Part shown: piece by piece, positions 8,697 to 17,231 of the stretch
Position numbering within the stretch: position 1 is the first letter of the stretch
How the letters are laid out: the number at the start of each line of letters is the position of its first letter
NCBI RefSeq assembly: GCF_020616515.1
Contig: NZ_CP085135.1
Coordinates: forward strand, 2,170,001-2,234,000
Direction: 5' to 3'
Length of the DNA stretch: 64,000 nt
Source of the DNA: Mesorhizobium sp. PAMC28654
GTDB taxonomy: Bacteria > Pseudomonadota > Alphaproteobacteria > Rhizobiales > Rhizobiaceae
The notes under the pieces: generated by a model
The model's input: the letters and a program-made list of their open reading frames with translations, nothing else
What the model was told of the DNA's origin: nothing
Database searches by the model: none
Translations under genes and position numbers: made by a program

Positions 8697-9617
8697 CTAG
8701 CCTTCCGGCAACGGAATGAATTCTTTCTCGTCCCCAGGAACGATATCGAAACGACCCGTCTTCCATTCTTCCTTTGCCTGCTCGATGCGTTCCTTTGACG
8801 ATGACACAAAATTCCACCAGATGTAGCGCTTCGAGCCGAGCGAGGCGCCGCCAAACAGCATGAAATGCGCCCCGCGTTCCGACGAAACGACGATCTCGTC
8901 ACCGGGCCGGAACACCAACAGGCGTTCCGCGGGAAAAACGTCGCCGGAAATCGAGACGTCGCCTTCCAGCGTATAGATGGCGCGCTCCTCGGCATCGGCC
9001 GGGATTTGCACCTTGGCTGCGGGTGCAAGCCGAAGGTCGGCATAGAGCGTGTCGGAGGCCGTCTTGACCGGCGACCGTAGCCCGGCGAAGTCGCCGATGA
9101 CAACGCGTCCGCCGACGCCTTCGGTGCCGATCTCTGGAAGGCGCGAGGCAGCGGTGTTCTCGAAAACCGGCGCCACCTCTTCCTTGTCGTCCGGCAGCGC
9201 CAGCCATGTCTGCAGGCCGGAGATCGACATCGGTGCGCCGCGCAGTTCTTCCGGCGTGCGCTCGGAATGAACGATGCCGCGCCCGGCGGTCATCAGGTTC
9301 ACGTCACCAGGTTTGATCACCATTTCGGTGCCGAGTGAATCGCGATGCCTAATCTTGCCGTCGAACAGATAGGTCACCGTCGACAGGCCGATATGTGGGT
9401 GCGGACGGACATCGAGCGCGTGGCCGGCCCGCAGGATCGCCGGGCCCATGCGATCGAAGAAGATGAAGGGACCGACCAGCCGCCTTTTGGCGGTCGGCAG
9501 AGCGCGGCGCACCTCAAAGCCGCCAATGTCCTTGGCGTTCGGGATCACCATCAGTTCGATCTGATCGCTGGCAAAGGCATCGCCGGCTTCTGGGTCTTTT
9601 CCGGGGAAGAAGCTCAT
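8697..9617 (-). CDS. pirin family protein
   Basis: A 306-residue bicupin of the pirin family. The N-terminal cupin has the metal-binding set RPHPHIGLSTVTYLFDG with a later HSERTPEE segment; the C-terminal cupin (around YTLEGDVSISGD) is the less conserved half. Bacterial pirins include quercetin 2,3-dioxygenase-like enzymes and regulators of pyruvate metabolism, and the sequence alone does not say which applies here. It lies between dxs and a DUF2277 gene in a leftward series with modest gaps, and could be cotranscribed with the latter. Confidence 0.88.
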   Translation of the reverse strand: MSFFPGKDPEAGDAFASDQIELMVIPNAKDIGGFEVRRALPTAKRRLVGPFIFFDRMGPAILRAGHALDVRPHPHIGLSTVTYLFDGKIRHRDSLGTEMVIKPGDVNLMTAGRGIVHSERTPEELRGAPMSISGLQTWLALPDDKEEVAPVFENTAASRLPEIGTEGVGGRVVIGDFAGLRSPVKTASDTLYADLRLAPAAKVQIPADAEERAIYTLEGDVSISGDVFPAERLLVFRPGDEIVVSSERGAHFMLFGGASLGSKRYIWWNFVSSSKERIEQAKEEWKTGRFDIVPGDEKEFIPLPEG

Positions 9618-9658
9618 GAACTCTCCTTGTCGGCGGTCAAGGGCCGCGTTGGCCGCTT

Positions 9659-9925
9659 TCAGGCAAAACGGATCGCCGCCTTTGCCCGCAGTTTGGCCGC
9701 CACTTCTTCACGGTTGCGCGGATGCTGATTGGTTTCAAGGGAATCGAGAAGCTCGCGCGCGGATGCGGCGATTGCTTCGACCGCATGGTCGAACGCGTGC
9801 TGGTTCTGCTTCGAGGGCCGCGTCGTTCCGCTCAGCTTGCGGACGAACTGGAGCGCCGCGTCGTGCACTTCGTCATGGGTTGCCGGCGGGTCAAAATTGA
9901 ACAGGGTCTTGATGTTTCTGCACAT
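9659..9925 (-). CDS. DUF2277 family protein
   Basis: An 88-residue protein that opens with the family signature MCRNIKTLFNFDPPAT and continues with a helical region ending in a basic tail. DUF2277 proteins are small, widespread in Gram-negative bacteria, and of unknown function. The start is unambiguous because the signature begins at the initiator Met, with a GGAGG-like site upstream. It is 41 bases upstream of the pirin gene on the same strand. Confidence 0.85.
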   Translation of the reverse strand: MCRNIKTLFNFDPPATHDEVHDAALQFVRKLSGTTRPSKQNQHAFDHAVEAIAASARELLDSLETNQHPRNREEVAAKLRAKAAIRFA

Positions 9926-10035
9926 CGTTTCCGAACCTCCTCTCGTCCTGGGGCCATTTCAATCGGGACGAATTCTATCCTCGATCATGATCATGTCCAA
10001 AAACCGATGAGGCGAGGCCGTGGCCCAGACGCGCC

Positions 10036-10287
10036 TCAATCCGCATCGAGCGGTTCAACACCAACGGGCTTTCCGTCGCGCGAAAGCCTGATCTTCTCGA
10101 CCTTATCCTCGGCGGCCTTCAGCAAGCGGTCGCAGTGCAGCTTCAGGGCCTCGCCACGCTCGTAAATCTTGATCGACTGATCGAGCGGCACGTCACCACG
10201 CTCCAGATCATCAACGATCTTCTCCAGCGCGTCGAGAGCCTGCTCGAAGCTCATCGCCTTGACGTCTTCGTTGGTCTCACCAGCCAT
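10036..10287 (-). CDS. xseB: exodeoxyribonuclease VII small subunit
   Basis: An 83-residue helical protein with the XseB signature: [36 protein letters not shown] followed by a coiled region. It binds several copies per large subunit XseA to form exonuclease VII, which degrades single-stranded DNA in both directions. Length is typical. xseA is not in the window. Only three bases separate the upstream deacetylase-like gene from the xseB ATG, so the two are almost certainly cotranscribed. Confidence 0.93.
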   Translation of the reverse strand: MAGETNEDVKAMSFEQALDALEKIVDDLERGDVPLDQSIKIYERGEALKLHCDRLLKAAEDKVEKIRLSRDGKPVGVEPLDAD

Positions 10288-10290
10288 GGT

Positions 10291-11217
10291 CTATCCTTTC
10301 ATCAGTCGCCCGACATGGGCGGCGACCGAAAATGCCAATCCCTGCAGATCGTAGCCGCCCTCGAGCAGGCTGACGAGCCGGTTGCCGCTGTGGCGCCCGG
10401 CGCGCTCAAGCAACTGGCCGGTCGCCCAGTCGAAATCATCCTCGGTCAGGTTGATCTCGGCCAGCGGGTCGCGGTGATGCGCGTCGAAACCGGCGGAGAT
10501 AATGATCAGATCAGGCGCGAAACTATCGAGGGCCGGCAGGACGCGCGACAGGAAGGCGTCGCGAAAAACCTCGCTGCCGGTCTGCGGCCCCAGCGGCGCG
10601 TTGACGATATTGCCGGCACCGGTTTCGTTCTTCGCTCCGGTACCGGGATAAAGCGGCATCTGGTGCGTGGAACAGTAGAGCACGGACGGGTCGTCCCAGA
10701 AAATGTCCTGCGTGCCATTGCCGTGATGCACGTCCCAGTCGACCACGGCGACGCGTTCGGCGCCATGTTTCTTCTGCGCATAGCGCGCGGCGATTGCCGC
10801 AGTGTTGAATAGGCAGAAGCCCATGGCTGTCGTCTTCTCGGCATGGTGGCCGGGTGGCCGCGCGGCGACGAAGACATTGTCGGCACGGCCTTCGAAAACG
10901 TCGTCGACAGCGGCATTGGCCGCACCGATCGCCGTGATCACCGCCTGCCAGCTCTTCGGGCTGGCCATGGTATCCGCATCGATGCGAGCGATGCCCTCGT
11001 CGGGAATGGCGGCTCGGACGCGTGCAACGAAATCGGCGGGATGCGCATAGAGAATGGTGGCTTCGTCGCCTTCCGACGCCTTTACCCGGTCCAGCGCGGC
11101 AAAGGGCTCGTCATCGAGCACGCGTTCGATCGCGCGCAACCGATCGGGCCGCTCGGGATGACCGGGCGGCGTCAAGTGCTCGAGGAAGATCGGGTGGGTA
11201 TAGAGCCTTGTGACCAT
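10291..11217 (-). CDS. histone deacetylase family protein (AcuC/HDAC-like amidohydrolase)
   Basis: A 308-residue class II HDAC-like zinc amidohydrolase. Signature blocks are ARPPGHHAE with the paired active-site histidines, VVDWDVHHGNGTQDIFW with zinc ligands Asp and His, and a downstream ISAGFDAHHRDPLAEI block with a further zinc Asp. Bacterial members act on acetylated small molecules such as acetylpolyamines or on protein lysines; the substrate here is unknown. It precedes xseB by three bases, an association common in Rhizobiales. Confidence 0.9.
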   Translation of the reverse strand: MVTRLYTHPIFLEHLTPPGHPERPDRLRAIERVLDDEPFAALDRVKASEGDEATILYAHPADFVARVRAAIPDEGIARIDADTMASPKSWQAVITAIGAANAAVDDVFEGRADNVFVAARPPGHHAEKTTAMGFCLFNTAAIAARYAQKKHGAERVAVVDWDVHHGNGTQDIFWDDPSVLYCSTHQMPLYPGTGAKNETGAGNIVNAPLGPQTGSEVFRDAFLSRVLPALDSFAPDLIIISAGFDAHHRDPLAEINLTEDDFDWATGQLLERAGRHSGNRLVSLLEGGYDLQGLAFSVAAHVGRLMKG

Positions 11218-11307
11218 GTCCCGATATAGGCGCGCCCGGCCACTTTGACCATGTTTTCGCTGATCGAAAGGGCGACATTCAACAGGGTTTAGAGGCTGGC
11301 AACAGGG

Positions 11308-12291
11308 TTAGGTACTGGGTCTAGGCTCGGTCCAGCGCGAGCCGCCGAAGGAAGCCCGCGCCTTGTCCTTGAGGTCCCTGAATTTCGAGGACACCTCGGC
11401 CAGCTTCCGGTCCCAGTCGGGATTGGGCGCCTGGCCTTCGATAGCCTTGAAATAGACCTGCATCAGGCAGGCGATGGCGAAGGGTTCGATGAATGCCGCC
11501 TTGAAGGCCCAGGCAAAGACGATGGCGAGCACGAAGGCCCAGCCGGCGAGTTGCCCGGGCATCAGAAAAAGAATGGCGCCGGCCGGCGCCAGCATCAGCA
11601 GAAAGATGACGAAGGACACGCCCCACATGATGACGGACAGCCAGACGGCATTCTTGACCATGGCCTTGCCATTCTGGGCGTAGAGAACGACGCCTTGCCG
11701 CGCGGTCTCGAAGGGCGAGGAGGAATTGATGCGGATGTTGTAGCCTAGGATGATCTCATCGACATAGGTCAGCGACAGGCGGATCACCGCGTTGATGAAG
11801 CTGACAAGGCCACTCAGGCCGGGAATGGGCAGGAAAGCGGCAATGCCGCCGATCAGGCCGGTGACGGCACGGATGGCGCCCTTGACCAACTGGTCGACGA
11901 TGAAAAGAGTGCTGGCTTCGGCAAAGCGGTGAGTGACGACCTCCTTGGCATAGGCAATCTGGCTCTGCCCATCGGGGACATCCTGGCCGTCGATCAGATG
12001 CACCATGACCGCGATATGGCCGGCCTTGACGATGTAGAGGATGTATTCGCGAATCCAGTAGACGGCGATGGAGACGAGACCGAAACCGACCACGCCACCC
12101 CACATGGCAAACGACAATGGGCCGTCAGGGTCGGTGGAGATATGGCCAACGCCATAGCCGACACTGGCACCGGTACCGGTCGCCACGATGTAGGCCAGCG
12201 TGATGCCGAAATAGACGATCATGCGAAAGACGATGAAGGGCCATGTCCGCACCATGATGGACACAGACCTGCCGATCTCGAAATCCCACAT
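11308..12291 (-). CDS. multi-pass membrane protein, function unknown
   Basis: A 327-residue integral membrane protein with about six hydrophobic segments, beginning after a short polar start (VRTWPFIVFRMIVYFG) and including a pair near residues 225-275. The last 50 residues are charged and probably cytoplasmic (WDRKLAEVSSKFRDLKDKAR). The middle part includes a soluble-looking stretch with YNIRINSSSPFETARQG. I do not recognise a characterised family. It lies alone upstream of the deacetylase-like gene on the same strand, with a 90-base gap. Confidence 0.7.
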   Translation of the reverse strand: MWDFEIGRSVSIMVRTWPFIVFRMIVYFGITLAYIVATGTGASVGYGVGHISTDPDGPLSFAMWGGVVGFGLVSIAVYWIREYILYIVKAGHIAVMVHLIDGQDVPDGQSQIAYAKEVVTHRFAEASTLFIVDQLVKGAIRAVTGLIGGIAAFLPIPGLSGLVSFINAVIRLSLTYVDEIILGYNIRINSSSPFETARQGVVLYAQNGKAMVKNAVWLSVIMWGVSFVIFLLMLAPAGAILFLMPGQLAGWAFVLAIVFAWAFKAAFIEPFAIACLMQVYFKAIEGQAPNPDWDRKLAEVSSKFRDLKDKARASFGGSRWTEPRPST

Positions 12292-12385
12292 GCCCCGAAT
12301 CTCCCCTCAGAGATGGCTGAGGAGGATGCGCTCAAACCGGCTATTGTCAATCGTGGGCAGTGGGCGCTGGACCGCGGTGGGAATG

Positions 12386-12994
12386 TCAGTCCGGCTGCGA
12401 ACCCGGCTTTTTGAGCAAGCCTTCGAGCAGTTGCTTGAACGCAGCCACCACCTTTTTCGAGGTCGCTTCAGGGTCCTTCGAATTGGCGATCCGCTGCGAC
12501 GCCTGGCTGCTCGCCCCGTTGATCAGCCGCGCGGCGGTTTCGGGGTCAAGGCTGGCGACGACCACCCCCCCGTCCTGCAGCGTGGCCAGATGATCGGCCA
12601 TTGAAGCGACGCATGCATTGGCATTCGGCCATTGCGCGGGATCTCCCAGCACGGCCGGGCCGTCCCGGAACATGATGCGCTGGATTTCCGGTTCCAGCGC
12701 CATCTCGATGTAGGTTGTGCATTCGTCAACGAAGCGCTGCCAGCGGGTCGGCGCTCTCGACGCGACCTCGTTCACCCGAGCAGCCATCTCGCCGTCGATC
12801 TCGGCGATCACCGCCTGCAGCAGGCCTTTCTTGTCACCGAAGTGATGATAGAGCGCGCCGCGCGTCAGTCCGGCCGACGCGGTGAAATCATCCATCGAGG
12901 CTGCGGCATAGCCGGTCGTGCCGAAAGCATGACGGGCGGCGGCGATAAGCTTCGCGCGCGTCTCGGCTATCATCTCCTTGCGAGGCTTGTGCAT
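12386..12994 (-). CDS. TetR/AcrR family transcriptional repressor
   Basis: A 202-residue regulator with a typical N-terminal helix-turn-helix (ASMDDFTASAGLTRGALYHHFGDKKGLLQAV, about residues 33-63) and an alpha-helical ligand-binding domain that I cannot assign to an inducer. It is transcribed away from an MFS transporter. The shared gap contains three near-identical palindromes that are the obvious operators, two of them close to its own start, so autorepression along with control of the transporter is likely. TetR-MFS pairs of this layout commonly control drug or metabolite efflux. Confidence 0.9.
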   Translation of the reverse strand: MHKPRKEMIAETRAKLIAAARHAFGTTGYAAASMDDFTASAGLTRGALYHHFGDKKGLLQAVIAEIDGEMAARVNEVASRAPTRWQRFVDECTTYIEMALEPEIQRIMFRDGPAVLGDPAQWPNANACVASMADHLATLQDGGVVVASLDPETAARLINGASSQASQRIANSKDPEATSKKVVAAFKQLLEGLLKKPGSQPD

Positions 12995-13012
12995 GGCTTC
13001 TGGCCCTATCTA

Positions 13013-13079
13013 CATACGCCGCGTATGCCAATTGACATACGAAGCGTATGAACTATCTGACATTTATACGCTTCGTATG
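13013..13079. promoter_or_regulatory. three palindromic TetR operators
   Basis: Three 15-bp palindromes of the form CATACGnnnCGTATG occupy 13013-13027, 13036-13050 and 13065-13079 (the third begins TATACG, one mismatch at the outer position). Centres are 23 and 29 bp apart. They fill the gap between the divergent tetR and MFS genes. Perfect repeated dyads in such a position are characteristic of TetR-family operators, so repression of both promoters is inferred. Confidence 0.82.
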
Positions 13080-13112
13080 TAATTGTCGAACCTCTCTTTG
13101 TCGAGGAACCCC

Positions 13113-14333
13113 ATGCAAAACCCCTGCTCGGAAATCTTTCGCGCTCCCGGAGCCAAAGGCTTTGCGGCCGCGGGCTTCATGGCGCGCCTGCCGATTGCCA
13201 TGGCTCCAATCGGGATCGTGGCGATGCTGTCGCAGACGCGTGGCGAATACTGGCTTGCCGGCGCCGTCTCCGCGACATTCGCGCTGGCCAACGCATTCGT
13301 CGCGCCGCAGACGTCAAGGCTGGTGGATCGCCTCGGGCAGACACGCATCGTCGTGCCCACCACCATCATCTCCGTGCTGGCTTTCGCGGTTCTGATCGTC
13401 GCGGCCAATCAGGATTGGCCGGTGTGGACATTGTTCCTGTCGGCGCTGCTGGCCGCGGCCATGCCCAGCATGCCCGCAATGGTGCGCGCGCGCTGGACCG
13501 AGATTTTCCGGGGACGGCCGGAGATGAACACCGCGTTCGCCTTCGAGTCGGCGGCGGACGAACTGGTCTATATTGCCGGGGCATCGCTGTCGGTGGGCTT
13601 GAGTGCCGCTCTGTTTCCGGAAGCGGGAATGCTGGCGAGCACATTGTTCCTCGCCTTCGGTTCGACAGCCTTCATCCTGCAGCGCTCGAGCGAGCCGCAA
13701 GTGCGGTCGGCGGAACATCGCTCGCGCGGCTCGGCAATCCGCCTGCGGCCGGTTCAGATCATCACCTTCGCCCTGATCTTCATCGGTGCGACCTTCGCGA
13801 CCACGGAAGTGAGCACCGTGGCGCTCACCAAGGAGCTTAGCCAGCCGAGCGCCGCAAGCCTCGTCATCGGCGTCTATGCGCTGGGATCGTTCGTCCTCGG
13901 CATCATTGTCGGCGCGCTCAACCTGAAGGCACCGCTACAACGCCAGCTCGCGATCGCGGTCGCCATCATCGCACTCACCGCATTGCTGCCGCTCCTCGCC
14001 GACACCGTGCCCCTGCTGGCGCTGACAGTCTTCATCAGCGGCGTGGCGATCTCGCCGACCTTCATCACGGCGTTCGGCCTGATCGAGCGGCATGTGCCGG
14101 AGGCGATGCTGACCGAGGGCATCACCTGGGTAACCACCGGCATTGGCATCGGCATGGCGCTGGGCTCGTTCGCCGCCGGCGCGGTGGTGGACGCGTTCGG
14201 CGCGCAGAACGGGTTCTGGCTATCGGTGGCGTCTGGTGCCACCGCACTGGTTACGGTCCTGCTTGGCCAGCGCAGCCTTGCCGCCCGCAAAGACGATCCG
14301 AGCGGCAGCGAAGCAGCCGTCGTTCCCGCCTAA
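13113..14333 (+). CDS. MFS transporter
   Basis: A 406-residue major facilitator with twelve predicted hydrophobic helices in two halves joined by a charged loop (QRSSEPQVRSAEHRSRGS). The loop after helix 2 contains RLVDRLGQTRIV, a relaxed form of the MFS A-motif. The ATG at 13113 is preferred over an upstream TTG at 13083 because a GAGG sequence precedes it and the upstream codons overlap the operator region. Substrate is unknown. Control by the divergent TetR protein is strongly suggested by the three operators in the shared gap. A hairpin terminator follows the stop. Confidence 0.87.
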   Translation: MQNPCSEIFRAPGAKGFAAAGFMARLPIAMAPIGIVAMLSQTRGEYWLAGAVSATFALANAFVAPQTSRLVDRLGQTRIVVPTTIISVLAFAVLIVAANQDWPVWTLFLSALLAAAMPSMPAMVRARWTEIFRGRPEMNTAFAFESAADELVYIAGASLSVGLSAALFPEAGMLASTLFLAFGSTAFILQRSSEPQVRSAEHRSRGSAIRLRPVQIITFALIFIGATFATTEVSTVALTKELSQPSAASLVIGVYALGSFVLGIIVGALNLKAPLQRQLAIAVAIIALTALLPLLADTVPLLALTVFISGVAISPTFITAFGLIERHVPEAMLTEGITWVTTGIGIGMALGSFAAGAVVDAFGAQNGFWLSVASGATALVTVLLGQRSLAARKDDPSGSEAAVVPA

Positions 14334-14341
14334 TAGCGCAT

Positions 14342-14374
14342 AAAGCGCCCGGTTCGAATAGACCAGGCGCTTTT
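14342..14374. terminator. bidirectional terminator hairpin
   Basis: An 8-bp perfect stem, AAAGCGCC (14342-14349) with GGCGCTTT (14366-14373), lies between the convergent MFS and ribBA genes and is followed by a short T-run on the plus strand and by TTTA on the minus strand. It probably ends transcription from both sides. Confidence 0.6.
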
Positions 14375-14385
14375 CGCGGTTACGT

Positions 14386-15486
14386 TCAGAGAATCTCGGT
14401 CTTGGCGATATGAATGCCAAACCCTTCGAGGCCGACATAGTGACGTTCGCGCGAGGCGATCAGGTTGATCGAGGAAATGCCGAGATCCTTCAGAATCTGG
14501 GCGCCAAGCCCGATTTCGCGCCACTCATTCTCCCGGCGTTGGGCTTCTTCATGATCCTCGCGGTCACCGGAAACGGGGCGCTTGCGCTCCTGGTGGGCAA
14601 CGCCGACTGAGCCCTCGCGCAGATAGACGATGACGCCACGCTTGCGCTCGCCCATGGCTTTCATGACGCCGTCCAGCCTGTGGCTGGTGCCGAAGACGTC
14701 GGTCACGACATCTTCCGAGTGCAGGCGCACCGGCACGTCCTCGCCGTCGCGGATGTCGCCGAAGACAATGGCGACATGATGCATCGAGTCCCAAGGCAGC
14801 GTGTAGGTGAAGACTTGTGCCTTGCCGCCAAGCGTATCGATTTCAGAGCAAGCCACGCGCTCGACCAGCGTTTCCTTGCGTTGGCGGTAGGCGATGAGAT
14901 CGGCGACAGAAACCTGCTTGAGACCGTGCTCTTCGGCGAAGGCCGCGACTTGCGGGCCGCGCTTGACGGTGCCGTCGTCATTGACCAGTTCGGAAATGAC
15001 GCCGACCGGCGGCAGGCCGGCGAGCTTGCACAGATCGACAGCCGCCTCGGTATGGCCCGAGCGCATCAGCACGCCGCCCTCGCGCGCGATCAGCGGAAAG
15101 ATATGGCCAGGGCGGACAAAGTCGGCGCCGCCGACATTGCCGTTGGCGAGATTGCGAACGGTCAGCGTGCGGTCCTCGGCCGAAATGCCCGTCGTGGTGC
15201 CGTGCTTGAAATCGACGCTGACGGTGAAGGCCGTGGTGTGGGCCGAATCATTGTCGGCGACCATCGGCGAAAGGTTGAGGCGCTTGGCCTCCTCACGCGG
15301 CATCGGCGTGCAGACGATGCCGGAGGTGTGGCGCACGATGAACGCCATCTTCTCCGGCGTGCAATGCACGGCGGCAACGATCAGGTCGCCCTCGTTTTCG
15401 CGCCCATCATCGTCCATGACGACGACGATTTCGCCGCGCTCGAAGGCACGCAGGGCTTCGACGATTTTCTTCTGATCGTAGGGCAT
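14386..15486 (-). CDS. ribBA: RibBA-like protein: DHBP synthase with degenerate GTP cyclohydrolase II domain
   Basis: Residues 1-200 are an intact 3,4-dihydroxy-2-butanone 4-phosphate synthase (riboflavin pathway), with the acidic motif DDDGRENEGDL at 25-35 and MRSGHTEAAVDL near 141-152. The remaining 165 residues align with GTP cyclohydrolase II, but the zinc motif is lost. Where active enzymes have HSEC...CDC, this one has HSED at 256-259 and then Arg270 and Asp272, so all three zinc cysteines are replaced. The protein should therefore supply only the RibB reaction, and a separate RibA would be needed. Such bifunctional-looking but RibB-only proteins are known in rhizobia. Confidence 0.88.
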   Translation of the reverse strand: MPYDQKKIVEALRAFERGEIVVVMDDDGRENEGDLIVAAVHCTPEKMAFIVRHTSGIVCTPMPREEAKRLNLSPMVADNDSAHTTAFTVSVDFKHGTTTGISAEDRTLTVRNLANGNVGGADFVRPGHIFPLIAREGGVLMRSGHTEAAVDLCKLAGLPPVGVISELVNDDGTVKRGPQVAAFAEEHGLKQVSVADLIAYRQRKETLVERVACSEIDTLGGKAQVFTYTLPWDSMHHVAIVFGDIRDGEDVPVRLHSEDVVTDVFGTSHRLDGVMKAMGERKRGVIVYLREGSVGVAHQERKRPVSGDREDHEEAQRRENEWREIGLGAQILKDLGISSINLIASRERHYVGLEGFGIHIAKTEIL

Positions 15487-15512
15487 GGAACGCTCGCTTC
15501 GCTCACGGAATA

Positions 15513-15620
15513 GGGGAGTAAGGGAATAGGGCAGTACGGGAGTAGGGAAAAGGAAAAACCGGCTGTCTCGGCGGGTAGCGTAACATACTCCCCTACTGCC
15601 TTACTGCCCTACTCCCTCCC
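15513..15620. repeat. purine/pyrimidine inverted repeat at the aroC-ribBA junction
   Basis: A purine-rich arm at about 15513-15547, built of GGGAGTA and GGGCAGTA blocks, faces a complementary pyrimidine-rich arm at about 15586-15620 across a 38-base spacer. The arms are imperfectly complementary over roughly 35 bases. Each arm is itself made of short repeated units, suggesting slippage. The right arm overlaps the last 12 bases of aroC and supplies its TAG stop, and the whole lies in the gap upstream of ribBA. It could form a large hairpin that ends aroC transcription. Confidence 0.6.
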
Positions 15621-16708
15621 AGTTTGTCCGCGGTGACGCAGATAGTGATCAGCGATTGCGCAGGCAACCATCGCCTCGCCGATCGGCACGGCGCGGATGC
15701 CAACGCATGGATCGTGGCGGCCCTTGGTCATCACCTCGACGTCGTTGCCGTCCTTGTCGATCGACTTTCGCGGCGTCAGGATCGACGAGGTCGGCTTGAC
15801 GGCGAAGCGCGCGACGATGGCCTGGCCCGTCGAAATGCCGCCAAGGATGCCGCCGGCATGGTTGGACAGGAAAACCGGCTTGCCGTCATTGCCCATGCGC
15901 ATCTCGTCGGCATTCTGCTCGCCAGTGATGTGGGCGGCCTCGAAGCCGTTGCCGATCTCGACGCCCTTGACGGCGTTGATCGACATCAGGCCTGAAGCAA
16001 TGTCTTGGTCGAGCTTGGCATAGATCGGTGCGCCCAGGCCTGGAGGAACGCCATCGGCGACGATCTCGATGACAGCGCCGACCGAGGAACCGGCCTTGCG
16101 GATGCCGTCGAGATATTTGGTGAAGACGGGAACGGAAGCCGGATCAGGCGTGAAGAATGGGTTCTCGGCATCGCCGATGAAATTCCAGTTCCAGTTGGCG
16201 CGGTCGATCGACTTTTCGCCCATCGACACCAGCGCGCCGCGCACCACCATGCCGGGGACGACTTTGCGGGCCAGGGCGCCGGCGGCGACGCGGGCCGCGG
16301 TTTCGCGCGCCGAGGAGCGGCCGCCGCCGCGATAGTCGCGTATGCCGTATTTGACGTCATAGGTGTAGTCGGCATGGCCAGGGCGGTACTGGCGGGCGAT
16401 CTCGCCGTAGTCCTTCGAGCGCTGGTCGACATTCTCGATCATCATCGAAACCGGCGTGCCGGTGGTGACATGGTCTCGCCGTCCTCGTCGAGCACGAAGC
16501 CGGACAGCACCTTCACCTCATCGGGTTCACGGCGTTGTGTGACGAAACGCGACTGGCCGGGCCGACGTTTGTCGAGCTCGGCCTGGATCTCCTGACGCGT
16601 GAAGCGGATGCCGGGTGGGCAGCCATCGACGACGCAGCCCAGTGCCGGGCCATGGCTTTCGCCCCAAGTGGTGACTCTGAAAAGATGGCCGAACGTATTG
16701 TGAGACAT
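15609..16708 (-). pseudogene. aroC: chorismate synthase, frame broken by a single-base deletion
   Basis: Last shared step of aromatic amino-acid synthesis: EPSP to chorismate with reduced FMN. The N-terminal 80 residues (start at 16708, signature [23 protein letters not shown]) and the C-terminal 280 residues ([16 protein letters not shown] onward, with the FMN-site [16 protein letters not shown]) are both well conserved but lie in different frames. The junction reads ATGTCACCACC where the family sequence [12 protein letters not shown] predicts ATGGTCACCACC, so one G is missing (a C on the plus strand near 16469). The combined length of about 365 residues is normal. With only one base lost in an essential gene, a sequence error or very recent mutation is more likely than long-dead gene. 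Confidence 0.88.
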
Positions 16709-16891
16709 GCAAACCAGCCCTGCCGGCAGCGGAGCCGGGTGAAGCCTGCCTTCTATTGGCGTTTTTTGCGGTGGTCAAACTGTCATCCCAGCCGTTTAAG
16801 TTTTGACACATTCGGCTGATTTCTGCTTTCTTCCATACGCCGTTGAGGATCCGCCGCCACAGTGCCGGCGCAATGACCAAAGAGGACGAAT

Positions 16892-17152
16892 ATGCGTACC
16901 CTGATTGGCGCTGTTGCCGCCACCCTGCTGCTCTCCACCGCTGCTTTCGCCGGCCAGACCGAGGGCCTCATCAAGAAGGTCGACAAGGACGCGCTGACGC
17001 TGACGCTCGACGACGGCAAGTCCTACAAGCTGAATGCCGAAACCGATCTCGATGCACTGAAGCCGGGCATGGATATCGTCATCGCTTACGACGTGACGAA
17101 CGGCGAGAACGTCGTCACCGACATGGAATTGCCGGACAGCTCCGCCAACTAG
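16892..17152 (+). CDS. DUF1344 family exported protein
   Basis: An 86-residue protein with a signal peptide (MRTLIGAVAATLLLSTAAFA, cleavage after AFA) and a compact beta-rich domain of the DUF1344 type (GLIKKVDKDALTLTLDDGKSYKL). Members are small periplasmic proteins of unknown function common in Hyphomicrobiales. It lies alone between aroC and a leftward phosphatase gene and is followed by a good terminator, so it is probably monocistronic. Confidence 0.82.
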   Translation: MRTLIGAVAATLLLSTAAFAGQTEGLIKKVDKDALTLTLDDGKSYKLNAETDLDALKPGMDIVIAYDVTNGENVVTDMELPDSSAN

Positions 17153-17185
17153 GACGCTGGCGGCACTCCAGACCCAACATAGCAA

Positions 17186-17223
17186 CGGCCCGAAAATCGC
17201 TTCCGGTTTTCGGGCCGAAGTTT
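17186..17223 (+). terminator. rho-independent terminator after the DUF1344 gene
   Basis: A perfect 11-bp stem, CGGCCCGAAAA at 17186-17196 with TTTTCGGGCCG at 17207-17217, and a 10-base loop, lie 34 bases past the stop; GAAGTTTTGTT follows. The 3' end of the convergent phosphatase gene is 15 bases further on. Confidence 0.65.
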
Positions 17224-17231
17224 TGTTGGCG

